From NCBI GenBank assembly GCA_003550305.1, contig QKYT01000585.1, positions 1-64,000 of the forward strand: DNA of 64,000 nt, in the 5' to 3' direction. Source of the stretch: Glomus cerebriforme (taxonomy: Eukaryota; Glomeromycota; Glomeromycetes; Glomerales; Glomeraceae). Shown here piece by piece: positions 46,241-59,480 of this stretch. A model generated the notes under the pieces. It was given only the letters and a program-made list of their open reading frames with translations. It was not told the origin of the DNA and did no database searches. A program made the translations under genes and the position numbers. Positions within the stretch are counted from its first letter, which is position 1. The number at the start of each line of letters is the position of its first letter.

Positions 46241-47701
46241 GTTGGCCTTTACCGAGTGGTTTTTAAACATTTTGATGACTTCCTTATTTAAATTACTTTT
46301 ATTAATCCAGAGCGTAGCGTAGGACTATTAAAGACCAGGATCGGTGATACAAAAATGTCCGTCTACACTCACGTGATGCGGCGTGATTGGTTGTATTAGA
46401 AACTCGTGTTCATGTATATTCTATTATTTGGAAAACTAATAATAAATTTTTACTATTTTATTTAAATTAAACATAAAAAAATTAATAATTATCTCGTTAT
46501 TCACTTCACTACTGTAATACTTAAGGTATCATGTGTAGATGTGTAGGGCCTGCCAAAGGCAGGCCCTACACATGATTATTAATGGTTTAAATTTATTTTG
46601 GTTAGATTAGAGTTATATCTTAAAATCATGTTAGGATGGGATTATGATTAGGATTTAGAGGGTTAGGAAATTTGCTTCTTATGTGTGGCAGCAAATGTTG
46701 ATCAAATATTAATCTCTCTGGACTTAATACTTTATTGTATTTTATCTTATCATTTATACTAAAAGTAAACAAATAATTTCACATTTAAGCATATTCCGAT
46801 GCTTCAATTGTTAAAATTTGTTTGATAAAAAAAATCTTTTTCAAAATTTTTTTATTTTCTATGCACCTGCATAAAATATTAAAAATAAAGCAATGCATAT
46901 CATATTTTTGTGTGCATCCCGTCTATTATGAATAAAAAATACATCATTTTAAAATTTTTAATACAATGCTATAATAAAAGGAGCTAGGCTTAAATTACTA
47001 CCGTAATTCAAGTTTCCTGTTTCCAAAAATAATAAAAAAGAAATAAAAATATCAACTTTAAAATTTATTAAATTTATTACATTTCAATATGCTTAATTAA
47101 TTTCAAAATGGATTGGATATACATACATGTAATTGGCATGAATTCTTTGATAATCAATCAATCACAATCATTGAAGTAAAAAATGGTACCAAAATTTCTT
47201 GGAAAAATATAATTCGAGTGAGTGGAAATCTGCTTATATTTATGGATAGATTTTTAAAAATGAGAGTATGAATTGTATAAAGAATATTATAGTTTATTCT
47301 ATCTCTTGGAACAAATTCATATTGTAATTGTAAAAAATTCATTTTAAAAAATCTAATTAGAGATAAATTTCTGTAGAAGAATATTAAGTATTACATCTGT
47401 GTAAGTTTTATGTATAACTCGTTTTATATAACTTACTAAATAATTAAAAAATATACTAATGTCAGTCTAATGCCTTCAAATAAATATTATAAAAATAAAA
47501 AATTTTTATTAATTGCTTTTGATCATCGGTTTAAGATTTCAAATTTCTATTTGCTAAAAGACAAAATTTCATCAAATTGTACATTTTAAACATTTACCAA
47601 AATAAAGGGCATGAATTTCTTCTATATATTTAAATAAAGAAAATGTTTATTAATTTCATATTAATCTAAACAATTAATTTATCATAATAGATTTATTACC
47701 T
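46241..47701. other. AT-rich region with one GC-rich hairpin
   Basis: Gene-free apart from the hairpin at 46539-46573. Minus-strand frames near 47154-47342 lack motifs. Confidence 0.4.
46539..46573. repeat. Perfect 16 bp hairpin with AAA loop
   Basis: The arms are ATGTGTAGGGCCTGCC and its exact complement GGCAGGCCCTACACAT, separated by AAA. The stem is GC-rich in a very AT-rich setting. Just outside, atgtgtag is repeated directly. It could be two transposon ends fused head to head, or an RNA hairpin. Confidence 0.8.
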
Positions 47702-47906
47702 GATTGTACTCGTATAATGCTTCTTGAAGATACAAATTCTTCTTGATTTTGGCAATTCACAGGTTCTGATAAATTTGGTAAATTGAAGAAGCTGGCTAGT
47801 GTACTGTATATTGCTTGAGAGTGTGTTTCAAATAATTTTATTATTGCTGATTCATCAATAAAATTATATGGTCTTTATAAGTTCTTGATATTGTTTTGTA
47901 TGAAAT
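47702..47906 (-). pseudogene. Isolated exon-like coding fragment, unknown protein
   Basis: On the minus strand an open frame (RPYNFIDESAIIKLFETH ... SSRSIIRVQS) ends at a GGTAATA donor near 47701. A short exon EEIHALYF after an AG acceptor near 47614 and a third piece ending in a stop near 47550 keep frame. Upstream coding sequence is missing or cannot be followed. It may be the 3' end of a real gene or a relic. The family is not recognised. Confidence 0.35.
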
Positions 47907-48399
47907 CATTTAATAAAGTAATAATTTCATAAGATTATTGGAAAATACAAGTTTTCATTTTAAAGAATTATCAGTTGAGTTTGTAAGGAATTATTGCAAT
48001 ATTTTTAATATTTGATGATTTTATTACTTTGCATGTCATAACTCATTTTGTAAAACATGTTTCTTAAATATAATATTTTAATATTAATCTATTACAATTT
48101 ATTATCAAATTTCTCTTGATAATAGAAGGAATTTATTTATTCAAATAAAGAAAATAAAAGTAAAATAAATCGTCCAGTTTTCATTTCTGCAGTTTTTTTT
48201 TTTTTTTTTTGTCTAAATAAATAAATTATCCTACAGCAGTTGATAGCAATTTTTTTTGGTAATTAGTAGAGTAGTACGAATTATTCATTAGGTTATCACA
48301 ATTCACAAAATTTAAAATTTTTTTATTTATTAAAAAAAAATATTCTTTAATACATATAATAAAAAATAAAAATAAAAAAATCTAATATTACTACTCTAT

Positions 48400-49440
48400 T
48401 TGTACCATTTTGTTGTATTTTTCCTATATTCCTTCATTATCCTTTCTATTTTATTTCTACTATTATTGTTTATTTTTGTTATTATATTTCATTTTTATAT
48501 CATTATTTCTTTTCTATTTTTGCTACCTTATTACATCTTTTATTCCCAACATTTTCCACAATCAAGTGACTGGCATTTTTCTAAGCCAGTATGCCTTTCT
48601 TTATTTGTTTATATGTTATTTTTTCTTCATATTGTTCTTTCAATCTTATCCCTTCTTTGACTTTGTCTTCTTTTTGAAAATGTCTGTTAATTTCTTCTTT
48701 ATCTGTTACCCATTTCTTTTATTATTCTTTTAAAGTCCAACACTTTATTATATTTTTTGTTGTCCTTCTATCTGGATAGCAAATATTTTCTCTTGCTTAA
48801 TATTTCTTTTAACTTGTTATCTGTCTTTTTTTTTCGTTTTCTTCCATTTTTTCTCTCTTTCTACATCTCTCTGTTATCTTGAGCTCATCTTTTATTTCTT
48901 TGTTGTATTATTTTTTTTTTTTACCCTGTTTTTAAGGTTTTGATTTTTCAGTTTCAACATGCTAAAATCTTTCTTAAAGTTGTTGCGTATTTCTTATTTT
49001 ATCTTGAAGTAATATATCTTCTTTTTTTCTTTATCTTTTTGCTGTTTGTTGATATTTCTCCAACACAGATCCCATTAGTCTTTAATATTGTTTTATGAGA
49101 ATAAATATAAGGAAATGAAAAAGAAAAGGGAATTCTAATCTAAACCAAACTGGCAAATAGGGAGGGAATACTCAACTTTCTGACTGGACCTTCCTTGCCT
49201 GATACGAGGAAAACCTCTATATACAGTATAAGGAAAGATAAAGAAGGAGTTTAATGGGTAGTTTATTTTTAAGAGGTTATAGAAGAAAATAATATTATGG
49301 AAAGAAATTAATTATGTAATATATGTAATATACTACTTAATTTAAATTTGTTTGTTCATTTTTTATTACCATTTTTAATAATGAGCTAATGTGCTAGCCA
49401 AGTTAAGTATAATTGTATACAAGTCACAATCCATATTTTT
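48400..49440. repeat. Long dispersed repeat, copy 1 (T/C-rich body plus conserved end)
   Basis: A T/C-rich 550 bp body is followed at 49120-49240 by a conserved block (gaattctaatctaaacca ... ccttccttgcctgatacgag ... cctctatatacagtataa) and at 49310-49430 by tgtaatatactacttaattt ... taataatgagctaatgtg. The same order recurs at about 52950-54700. On the minus strand the body reads as Lys/Glu-rich helical frames broken by stops, and the block contains a TATA-like ctgtatatagagg, so it may be a decayed transposon transcribed leftward. Confidence 0.55.
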
Positions 49441-49475
49441 TACGTGATAATGATAAATATGTACTATTTTTAATG

Positions 49476-49553
49476 GATATTGTACAGTGTGCATTTATAT
49501 AGGTTAACGTCACGAAGTGACATTAACCAATGAAATACCACCGTACAATATTG
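49476..49553. repeat. Long imperfect hairpin
   Basis: The inner stem GGTTAACGTCAC / GTGACATTAACC (one mismatch) has a GAA loop at about 49502-49528. The outer arms GATATTGTAC and GTACAATAT pair with bulges, giving nearly 80 nt of fold-back. It could be a small MITE or a small-RNA precursor. Confidence 0.6.
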
Positions 49554-49875
49554 ACTGATATATTATAAAGTAATATTAAACATAAAATAATCAGCCAAAA
49601 TTATTATAATCATAAACTATTGAATTTTTTTAAAGAAAATTTTTATTTGGTGCATCCAATGTTTTCACATGATCATTGCCGATCATTTAGAAAAAAATAA
49701 ACATATCAATAAAGCAAACGAAATTTTTATTTGGTAATCAATTATAAATTGCAATAAGCAATCTTTTTAATTAACTGAACATTTTACACAATTACAATCA
49801 AACTAAGAATTTACTGACGACCGAAGGGAGCCATTTCTCATCTTTATCATTAAACTTGAGCTTCATTAGAAAGTT

Positions 49876-50593
49876 TCATTTCACAACGCCTAATATTATG
49901 TCCTGATACTCTACAACCCATCCTGATTCATTATTCTTTTTGTCTAATAGACTGTTAAGAAGATTGAATGCATCTTTTTTCACTGGAACTTTTTCGTGTC
50001 GAATCATGTAAATTGCATTATACAGATCTTGTTTAACATATTGCTGATATTTGTTTATAAGCATTCGGTATTGCTTGCTTTCCTTAACATCACTACAAGC
50101 GTCCAAAAATGGATATCTACTAACATTTCTTTAGTTAATTTTCAAAATTGAGGTAAAAAGTTTACTGTTTGAAGGTTAGGATTTAAGAATATGTCCTTTG
50201 TGTTCACCAATAAAGGTTGTTACAATATAAACTCCATGCTTTTTACTGATATTTACGTGCCATGGACAATTGATCCTGCAGGAAGTTTTATTTCGCTGAT
50301 AATAAAGTTTCTTTGATTCATATATACCCGCATGATTACATAAAAATGTTCGCTTTATAATCTCTTCATTATTTCATTATCTTTCTTTGAGCGATCTTTC
50401 TGTATCCAAATCCCTTTTGTATACAATAATCATCAAGAAATCATGCTACTTCTTGCCATGATACAAATTGCTTACCAACATAAAGGTCATCTGTTTCAGC
50501 CGTTTTGTCTTCATCTTTGAACCAACCATCACTACATTCAATTTCACTCTTTATCACTTTGGATGTCATTAATTTTATTACTTTGTCATTCAT
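49876..50593 (-). pseudogene. FAR1-like DNA-binding domain fragment (MULE-derived family)
   Basis: From ATG 50593 the minus strand encodes a FAR1-type domain in two frames: WQEVA...FLDDYCIQKGFGYRK, then after a frameshift KRTFLCNHAGIYESKK, SCRINCPWHVNISKKHGVYIV and HKGHIL, with the Cys/His zinc ligands C, CPWH and H. A third segment (49876-50106) continues KYQQYVKQDLYNAIYMIRHE to a stop at 49876. FAR1 proteins derive from Mutator-like transposases. The transposase core normally following is absent. One TGA and two frameshifts mark it as dead. Confidence 0.72.
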
Positions 50594-52949
50594 GTTTCTT
50601 TTTTTAATCTATTTTGGGAAAGTCATGATTGGCGTTAACAAACTATTTAATTTATGAGCTTAGTGTAAGTCAAATTACATCATACACGTGATTAAACTTT
50701 GGGTGCACAAAATGCACAGGGGCACCATTTAAATTTTCCCTTTTTAAAAGTAATTCATCTTAAAGATTGTAAAAGGAATTTTAATAGATTTTTTATTACA
50801 AAAAAAAAAAATAATAATAATAATTTGATTCTTTTTTAATAATAGTCAAAAAAAAAACTTGATTTTTTAGTAAACTGTTTTTTTTTTTGCAATTTTAATT
50901 GTTCATTTTATTTATTATTTTAAATTTTAGTTACAACATTAAATTTATTTCTGTTTAAATAAATATTGAGCAGAAAATCTGATATTTATTTATATATTGC
51001 AACTATTCCAGTCTAAAAATATAACGAAGATTCAATAAAATATAGCAGAAAATAAATTAATTCGCGATCCTGCGAGTAAAGGAAACTGAAGATTGCTGTA
51101 ACAAACATTAAAATGCGAATTCTCGCCAAACATCCATCTAAATCATGCGATTTTTATACCATTGGATAGCTTGAATTAAGATCTTTTAAATTATGACTAA
51201 AATCGCATAAATCCAATCATTACAAGCTGAGATAATTCGTTCCAAAGATTTTATTCTAAAATTTTTATGGTATTTTATCATAATACCGAACTGATTTTTC
51301 ATTTTTTGACTTGTTATTAATCATTATTTATTTATTTTTTAATAATAATTTTTTTTTCAAAATTTCTTTCATTTAATACAGAATTTTTTCTAGAATCAAC
51401 TAATTAAATTTTTTTTTATATTTGAATTAAATGGGTTACATTTTACAAGTAAATAAATTCAACAATTCAATATATTATTTTTATAAATAAATATACAAAA
51501 CATAATCTTATTAAATTCAAATATGTGATCAATTTTTCGGGTATTTCATCCTCTATCATATATATATTTTTTATTATAAATTAAACAGGTTTATTTTTAT
51601 GTTTTTTTATTAGAAATAAATTATTAGAATTAAAAAAAAAATTTTACATTTAATTTTATTACCAACATTTGTATATTGTATGTGTTGATTAAATAACAAT
51701 ATAACCTAACACAAAAATCATAAAAATCTAAAAGATTAACTTCATAAATCATTTCGACCGGATAATTTAATGATCTTCATTATCATATACAGTAGATAGT
51801 CCATTAAATTACCCGGAATAAATGATTTACATTTGTTTTTTTTATAGTCTTAGGTTACTCTTAGGTTGTTTGCATTCTTTACATAAACATTTTTTTATTC
51901 ATAATGTGATATTTTACAGAAAGTTAGGTAATACGAATGATTCTTTCTAAGTTTTTAAATGGTTGACAAAAGATTTTTCTTTTTTTTAAAAAAAAAAATG
52001 AACAAAATAAACAATCGTAGAATTATGCTGGGCACAATACTAGAGTAACTGTCAAATCAGAAAGATTTACATGCGGGCCGTCATAAGTTATTTTCACATG
52101 CTTAAGAAATGCAAAGTGTCAGCTGGCATTATCTAAAAAAAGGAACGTTCAAATAAAGATTTATTTTTTTATTTATGATTTGATGTAAAAATAAAATTAC
52201 TAGTAATTTATGACCTGCATTATTAATCAAAAAAAATTGAAACAAATAAAATTCATTGTAAAATTAAACCCAATTAAATATAAAAAAGTAATAATTTTTT
52301 TCATTATAAACTTCCTCATTGTTGAAGTTTATAGATTTTTCTCAAAATTAATGTAATATATGAGATACACGTTTCGTTAGCGTTCATTTTCAATAGCTCA
52401 AATTTGGATTTGCTTTAATGCAACTCATTCTGAAGTAACTGTCAATATCCTGTATAATTCTAATAAACTATTTTTATTATTCGCTACCATGTTAGTGGCT
52501 TAATGAGGATCAAATGACCACTTCATGCAGTTACACCAACTTTTATTGTTCTTTATTGTTGGTAATTGCTAATACTATTTTTTCTTTCTTTAGAATTTTG
52601 GACTCTAACCCAGATCAGATGGCCATTTTGAATGAAATAGACAATTTTTTGTATTCCAATTAACATTTTTGGAAAAATTTTTCAACCAATTCATTTCTAT
52701 TTTTTAACATTTAGGGTCAAATTGAATTTATTAAATAAAAAAAACATTATATTACAATATTAAATTATCAATTACAAAAACTGAATGAATTATAATACTT
52801 TAAATATATCAAACAAAAATATAGGTCGCCATGCATAAGCTTTCATTAAGTTATCTGGCCGAAATGATTCACAAAATAATATTTAACATGATAATAGTGA
52901 CTAGAAATTAATATATTTATATTAAATATTTTAAAAGTAATTTAAATAA
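50594..52949. other. AT-rich intergenic region with inverted repeats
   Basis: No gene seen. Holds the inverted repeat at 51700-51870 and a pair of aatcatgcgattttta / aaaatcgcataaatcc motifs near 51137 and 51200 that may belong to another small repeat. Confidence 0.4.
51700..51872. repeat. Imperfect palindromic element
   Basis: Arms running inward from aacctaacacaaaaatcat on the left and aggttactcttaggttg on the right contain nested complementary blocks aaatcattt and gataatttaatg / cattaaattacc around a short centre (atatacagtagata). It looks like a fold-back or small inverted-repeat element. No target duplication was found. Confidence 0.5.
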
Positions 52950-54700
52950 AAAGAGTTTATTTTATTATTTTTCTTTTGTTTAAAAATACAGTAATAAATG
53001 TTTTTTTTCATAATTATTAATTTGTTCATTTGATTAATTTAAAATTAAAATAAAATTTAAAAAATGTCTCTAATCTATTCTATCTTAACAAATCTAAATT
53101 AATTTACTAATTGTTATCCAAATATTGTTTATTATTTTATCCAATTCTGTTAGAAAATTCATATAACTTTGTTAATACTTTTCTATTTTCTGATATTTTT
53201 TTCTATTTCTAACTCATTACATCTTTATTTTTCGTATGTTTTAATTAATATGATAGAAATAGATCTGATGTATCTTTATCAATAATTTTCACTTTTTTCC
53301 ACACTTCATAAGTAATCTCCGATAATCCTAGTATTTTCTCTTCATTTATTTACTTTTTCCTCAAATTGTTCATTTTGTTTCTGTGCATTTCTGTTTATAG
53401 CTTTCTTCTCATTTTTTTCTTATTGAAAATTTCATTTTCAATGATTTCTTTATCTTTAGTCTTCAACTCTTTATTCATCCATTTATTCTGCTTTCTTATT
53501 ATCACACAGTATATATTTGTGTTATCCACAGATTTTTTGTTATTGTTTAAAAGGTCTAACATGACCACTTCTGCACTGCACCTTCTACTTTATATAAATT
53601 GTTTCTCCATTTTCTGTTAATAAATTGTTATGTTTTAAGTAAAAAAACAAAGGTAGTATAGTAAAATATTATCATTTGTATTATTATTATGATCCAGATA
53701 AACATTGTGTTTGTTTTAATAGATTAAATCAAAATTTTCATGAAGTGTGATTTGAATATTTTTAGTCCTGTACAAAATATAGATGTCCAATCTATTAGTT
53801 TTTTTCAAATTTTGCTATTTTCCCGTTCTTTTCATCATTAATCAGTAATCCAATCTTAATCCAATTCGCCATATTTCAATAGTTTTTGTTGTTTATCTAA
53901 TTTCACTCATAACCAAATTTCCTTTCAAATATATATATATATAATAGTTTATATCCAACTTTTTAATTTATTCTCCAATCATATACTTTTTTTCCTTCAT
54001 CATCATCATCTCGAATTCCATAATATTTAATTATCTTCTTTTTAGGAGAGACAGGTTTCAACTTTCAGATTTTCGTATTTTACAGGTTTTCAAATGATAA
54101 TGGACTCTGGTAATAGACTTCTTGCTAACAGATGGTATCTTTAGAGTTACTGGATTTAAGTGAAGGGAATTCTAATCTAAACCAACCAGCCAGTTAGGAA
54201 ATTCTCAACTATCTGACCGGCTTTCCTTGCCTGATACGAGAAAGACCTCTATATACAGTATAAGGAAGAAAAGAGGCAGTTTAAAGGAATTTAAAAAAAA
54301 ACAAACCAGCTAGATAGGAAACTACCTGCTGGACCTTCCTTGCCTGATACGAGGAAGACCTCTATATACAGTATAAGGAAAGATAAAGAAGAAATTTAAA
54401 GGATTTGTTTATTTTTAAAAGGGTTATTATAGAGAGAAAATAAAATTATAGAAAGAAATTATAGAAAGAGAAGACTTTAAAGGGAAAATCCAGTGAATCT
54501 AAGTTTTTATTTTAAATTTAGAGAAAAAGAATTTTTGTTGGTATCTATATATATTTTTACCTTTGTAAAAATTTACAAAGGATGTGTCATTACAACTAAT
54601 TATGTAGTTTTATTATTAATTATGTAATGTACTACTTAATTTATTCATTTTTTATTACCATTTTTAATCATGGGCTAATGTACAAGTATAATTGTACATA
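52950..54700. repeat. Long dispersed repeat, copy 2, with duplicated end block
   Basis: The same order as copy 1 (48400-49440): T/C-rich body, conserved block, then tactacttaatttattcatt ... aatcatgggctaatgtac. Here the conserved block (ccttgcctgatacgag ... ctctatatacagtataagg) occurs twice in tandem, at about 54160-54270 and 54290-54390. The two locus copies lie about 5 kb apart in the same direction. Confidence 0.55.
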
Positions 54701-55019
54701 TGAGTCGTAATACGCGTTGTTTGTATATAATTATGTAATATTAGAAGATACTAGATAATAGCTTATTCAATTTTATTGTATTATCATGTCATCATGTCAT
54801 GCGAAATATCAGATCTAGTCATAATGAAATTTATTAAAGATATTTTTATAAAAGTCAATCATATGAATCTTTTACATAAATATGCTGAATGTACTACCAT
54901 TGATTGCATTGTGCGACTGAGAGATAATAATCTAACTCAAATAAATACATTTAAATCATATTTATTTTATTTTCAATTTCAATCTGTACATTAAAAAAAT
55001 TAGTGCGCAGTAGTAACGT

Positions 55020-56080
55020 AAAAGTCACGGGTGGGATCAGGTCTCACACGTGACCAAAATGTTGTCTAATTTGTGGGATTTGCACTATATGATATAACCC
55101 GTTTAATCTTATCCACTCCAATTTTTTGGAACAGCTTAAAAATCTTCATAGCCCTTTGAGTTTTTTTATGTAAAGTATCCTTGTTAAACCCACCTGGGAG
55201 ATATCATCATACACTTGTTTTCTTACTGATTGATCATTAACTCCTCTCTGAGCATTCTTAATTTCCTCAACTCTCTCTTCATATACCTTCCCATAGTAAT
55301 ACAAACGTGAAATTTCTTCTTGGTTTGTTTTTGTTACATGTGTCTCTGCTCTACAAGCTTTCTGGAATAGGTGAGCTAAAGTTTTCAGCATTGAAGTTCC
55401 CGAATCGTCCTCAGTCACATCATTATTCTTGATAGATTCTCCCTAATGGGTGTAGATAATTCTTGCAATAAGCCCTGCAACATATTGTGCTCACAGGTGT
55501 TTTTATCAGAAGTAACTGATTGTCTTGATGAATGCCTTGGCGAACGTCTTAATGGCCGAATTTGAGCAATGTTATTCTCATCATTCGTAACTGAATCCTG
55601 GGAATCATTTTCACTATTTTCATTGAGTGTATTCTCCAGATTATTTTATACATTGGCAGAGCAATTTGATGCATCTGGTGTCCTTTCATTATCATTATTG
55701 TCAGAAGCGTCATCCCAATTACGATGAGACTTGTAGCTTGATCCTGCATAGTGACTTGCTTCGATTGACTCGCTTGTCCAGCATGAGAGCCACCTTCTTT
55801 GAATCCTAGCAAATCATGAGCTCCTCATCATCCTATCCAGGGTCAGTTTGTTTTTTTCTGAATTTGATATTCTCCAGAGCAGTTCAATAGTGATGGGACA
55901 CGAAGGACATGATGGATACTTCATTTCTGCCCATATAATATGCTTCTCAAAATATTGGCAGTGGAAAGGGTGTTCATAATCCAACACAATGAACGATTGA
56001 AATTGGAAAGTTAGGATTGCTCTTTGGCAAATACTGCAAGGATTGAGTTTCGGAATTCTCCCTTTTTGTAAAAAAAACAT
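55020..56080 (-). pseudogene. RING-type zinc-finger protein remnant
   Basis: The minus strand from ATG 56080 has CSICQRAIL, then LDYEHPFHCQYFEKHI and CPSCP, a RING-type arrangement in which one ligand of the usual C3HC4 set seems lost. Frames then shift near 55814 and 55549, with a charged Asn/Asp/Ser-rich middle, and end with KACRAETHVTKTNQEEISRLYYYGKVYEERVEEI (about 55250-55370). I recall this combination of RING and QEEI...YY...VYEERV-like tail from a family expanded in Glomeromycotina, but cannot verify it here. If intact it would be an E3-ligase-like protein. Confidence 0.6.
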
Positions 56081-56109
56081 ATCCTTAAACCTTAAATTTT
56101 GATTGTCAA

Positions 56110-59100
56110 ATGAGTCAAGCGAGTGATACTTCCGTGCAAATTGATGATATTGATAAAATCAATATCAAAAAAAGTATTACCAAAAAATGATATACTGCAT
56201 AATGGTAAACTTATTACTAGGATAGAAATATCACCAAAAGGAACGTACCTTGTTACTGTTAGTGAAGATGACAATTCATTTATCGGTTGGAATGTTGAGA
56301 ATGTTGAAGATAAGGATGAGGTTCAACTTAAACCAGATTATCATTATACTAACCAAGATCATATTTACGGTTTAAACATGTATAAAATTTATGTTTTTGA
56401 TGATAAGAAAGTGGCGTATTATAGTTTGACGATTTAGATAAGTGACAATTATTTGATTATATATTCATTTAATTATGTTAACTGATAACTGATATTTTAT
56501 ATATTCTATTATATATAATCGATATGAACAATGACGGTGAAAGGATTAAACTAATTCCATTAATTCGCATTTTAATAAAGTAGAAAAGAAACTTACAATT
56601 GTTATTTATACTAATTCTTTATGATCAATATAGTACATCCTGAAATTGATTTCAATACTGAAGAGAAACGGAAATTGAAATACCTGAAATTCAGCAACAA
56701 ACTGAAAAAAAAGTTAAACTCCGGAGAGCAAACCAATGTTCAGACTTCCAGTTATAATTATCTATACACTATATGACTTCCTTTATTAAGTAATGAAATT
56801 TGTAATTCTAACATGTTAGACCATTGGAAAAAGAATGATCAATCAATTATCAGCAAAAGATTATCAAACTGAAAGTTTATCAGATGCTATTCAAAATTTT
56901 ACAACAAAATACGTATTTAGAATTCTAGATGGATATGTTTGGAAGATTAAACTTGAAGATAAATTACCAAAAATGAATTTTTATTCAAAATATATGAACA
57001 CTTAAATGTTCATTTACTTAATCTATATATGAATGATAGACATGCGTTTCTTCAAAATTATGAAGATAATTCAGGTGAAATTGATTCTGCCCATTTTGTA
57101 GTAGAAAATGATTCAATTAAATGGGAAATAAGAAGATTAAATTATTGTAGTAATTTGGAATTGCAAGCTTTTAAAAAAAGTAATGGATGGAAATCAGTTT
57201 GCACAAGAATGATGATTTGAAATTTAAAATCAATTTATACGGAATTATGTTATTTAAAAACAATGATGTTTTTATAAAAGCTAATGATGATGTTTTTATT
57301 TATCATTTTGATGAAAATAATGAATCTATTTCTTTAAACTACTTTTATTATATGTATGTTTACTGCGATAAAAATGCTCAGGAAAAATTGCAAAAATAAT
57401 TTATAACTTTTAAAATACGGAGTTGAATTATTATCATTCGCAATCAAAAAACATAACTTAGAATTAATAGATTATATCTATAAAAAATGTTTATTTTATT
57501 TTAAAGAAGATTTACGAAATAATAAAATGTTTTTAAGTGTTATTACTTCTACAATACCATTATATTATCCAGAGTATATTTTAAAATATTCATTAGAAAC
57601 AAGTATGATTATAGATTCTTATAATATAAAACATCAAAGACTTTTCCTATTTTACCCATTTTATGTGCTATATCTTATTTTATTAAAATGTCACTTTGTT
57701 AATGGATTTCGTAGTGAGGGTGAGTACTTTATTCGAATCTTTCAACTTATTGCATCCCAAAACCAACACCTGCACCAAAACCAACAATCACTTTCATGGT
57801 TGCTTATATTAAATTTGCTAATTATCCAAAAGATTATAATTGGCTTTTGGAATTATTTAAACCTCAATCTAGTCCTTTTGTTAAAATGGTGAATGAAGAT
57901 ATCTATAAAACATGGAATGGAGAAGCATTAATTAATTTTAAATGGAATGCATATGGAAAATATTATTATACAACAATTTGGATTTCATTTATTGCTTTGC
58001 TTGGATGTTTTACTGCTGTTGCAACAATTCCTCAGCAACATATTAATGAAGATACTCAAAAACAACTTTTGATTGCTTCAATTATACTTGGATTTATTCA
58101 TTTGAGTTTTGAAATTTGACAAATTATTTATGATTATATTAAATGGTTTAAAGACTTTTGGAATATTTTTGGTATGTAATTTTTAATTTAATTATATTAT
58201 CCAATATTCACTTCTATTTATTGGCTTCAGACAAATGATATGAATGGTCACATAATTCCATTACTTTCTTTTTCATGTTTATTTTTAAATATAAAATTTT
58301 TGTTATTTTTTAGAGCATTTGAACACTTTGATGTATATTTTTCAATAATTATCAGTGTTGCAAAACAGATTATTTTATTTCTTAGTACTCTTATTTATTA
58401 TTATAATAAGTTTTGCACATGCATTTTATATTTTATTATTTCCAAGATCTGGATTTTTTTAGAGCAACATACAAATAATAATGATCCAAATAATCCTTGG
58501 AATTTGGCTTCTACTTATAATAAAATACTTGATAATGGAACTATGGATCTTAATCCATTTATTATTTAACCACCAAATGAAAATACAAACATGTTTACAA
58601 ATTTTGGAACCGGACTTTTTGCAATGTATAAATTCTTAACAGGTATGTTAAAACAAATATTTATATTTCTAATATCCTCCGCTATGATCATTTAACTTTT
58701 TTAATCTATTTATTACTAAGTGATTCAGGTGCATTATCCAATTGATCATATTTAAATAATCCATCACTTATAATATTGATTGTCGTATATCTATGAATTT
58801 GTTTATTGGATTACTCAATATATCAATTGATAAAGATAATGATAGAGTTTCATATTTAATACAGAAGGCAAAGTAATTATAATAACATTATTATTTAAAA
58901 TAATTATTATTCCATTTTTCTTTGTAAAAATGAATTTAAAATTTTCTTTTTCCTTATAGATTTGTGCTGAGATTGAGTTATTTTATCTATTACCAAATCA
59001 GAGACGTTGGAAGCATGATTCCCTGAAGTAATGTATGTTAATTATTTTTATTTTATAAAAAAAAAAAAATTAATTCTCAATATTTCAATGCTAACATTTC

Positions 59101-59480
59101 AATAAATTTATTTTTTCAAGATATTACTATGCAAATGCTGATAAGGCTCAGGAAGAAATTCAAAGATTGATGAGTAAAGGCCAATGGGAAACTAATGAAA
59201 ATAAATTGTTAATTATGAAGAAAGATCTATCAAAAGAGCTCAAGATTAATAACATTGATAAGAGCAAGGCTGATTTACAGCAACTATTAGAAAAAAGATT
59301 AGAAAAGACTGTAACTAATTTGCTCACAGCAAGTATTAGATGAATTAAAAATGATGAAACAACAAGCTTTATAAATTAACTTAATGTTCAAAATGATGAT
59401 GAGGCAGAAGAAATGCAAAAAGCATTTTTGAAATTTACATTATTTATAATTTGATCATTGGATTATATAGTATTATTATT
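56110..59480 (+). pseudogene. Beta-propeller plus ion-transport-domain protein remnant
   Basis: ATG 56110 begins a short frame (MSQASDTSVQIDDIDKI) that shifts into a propeller-like stretch (LITRIEISPKGTYLVTVSEDDNSFIGWNVEN, 56200-56310). Decayed propeller blades follow (56820-57400), then a helical linker (57480-57640), transmembrane segments (57960-58130, 58240-58450), an intron-like 58171-58231, NNNDPNNPWNLAST (58475-58520), an exon end at TNFGTGLFAMYKFLTG, and C-terminal IELFYLLPNQRRW and coiled tail (59130-59340). The order (cytosolic propeller, six-helix channel, coiled tail) matches a family of TRP/polycystin-like proteins I associate with Glomeromycotina. Many stops and frameshifts make it dead. 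Confidence 0.7.

Noticed and set aside
48400..48733. Hydrophobic, membrane-like open frames
   Set aside because: Product of T/C-rich sequence (Phe, Leu, Ser, Tyr). The same pattern recurs in the second repeat copy near 53366-53620.
54776..54994. 72-codon plus-strand ORF
   Set aside because: No motif, no splice context, lies between repeats, and its end is AT-rich filler. Too weak to call a gene.
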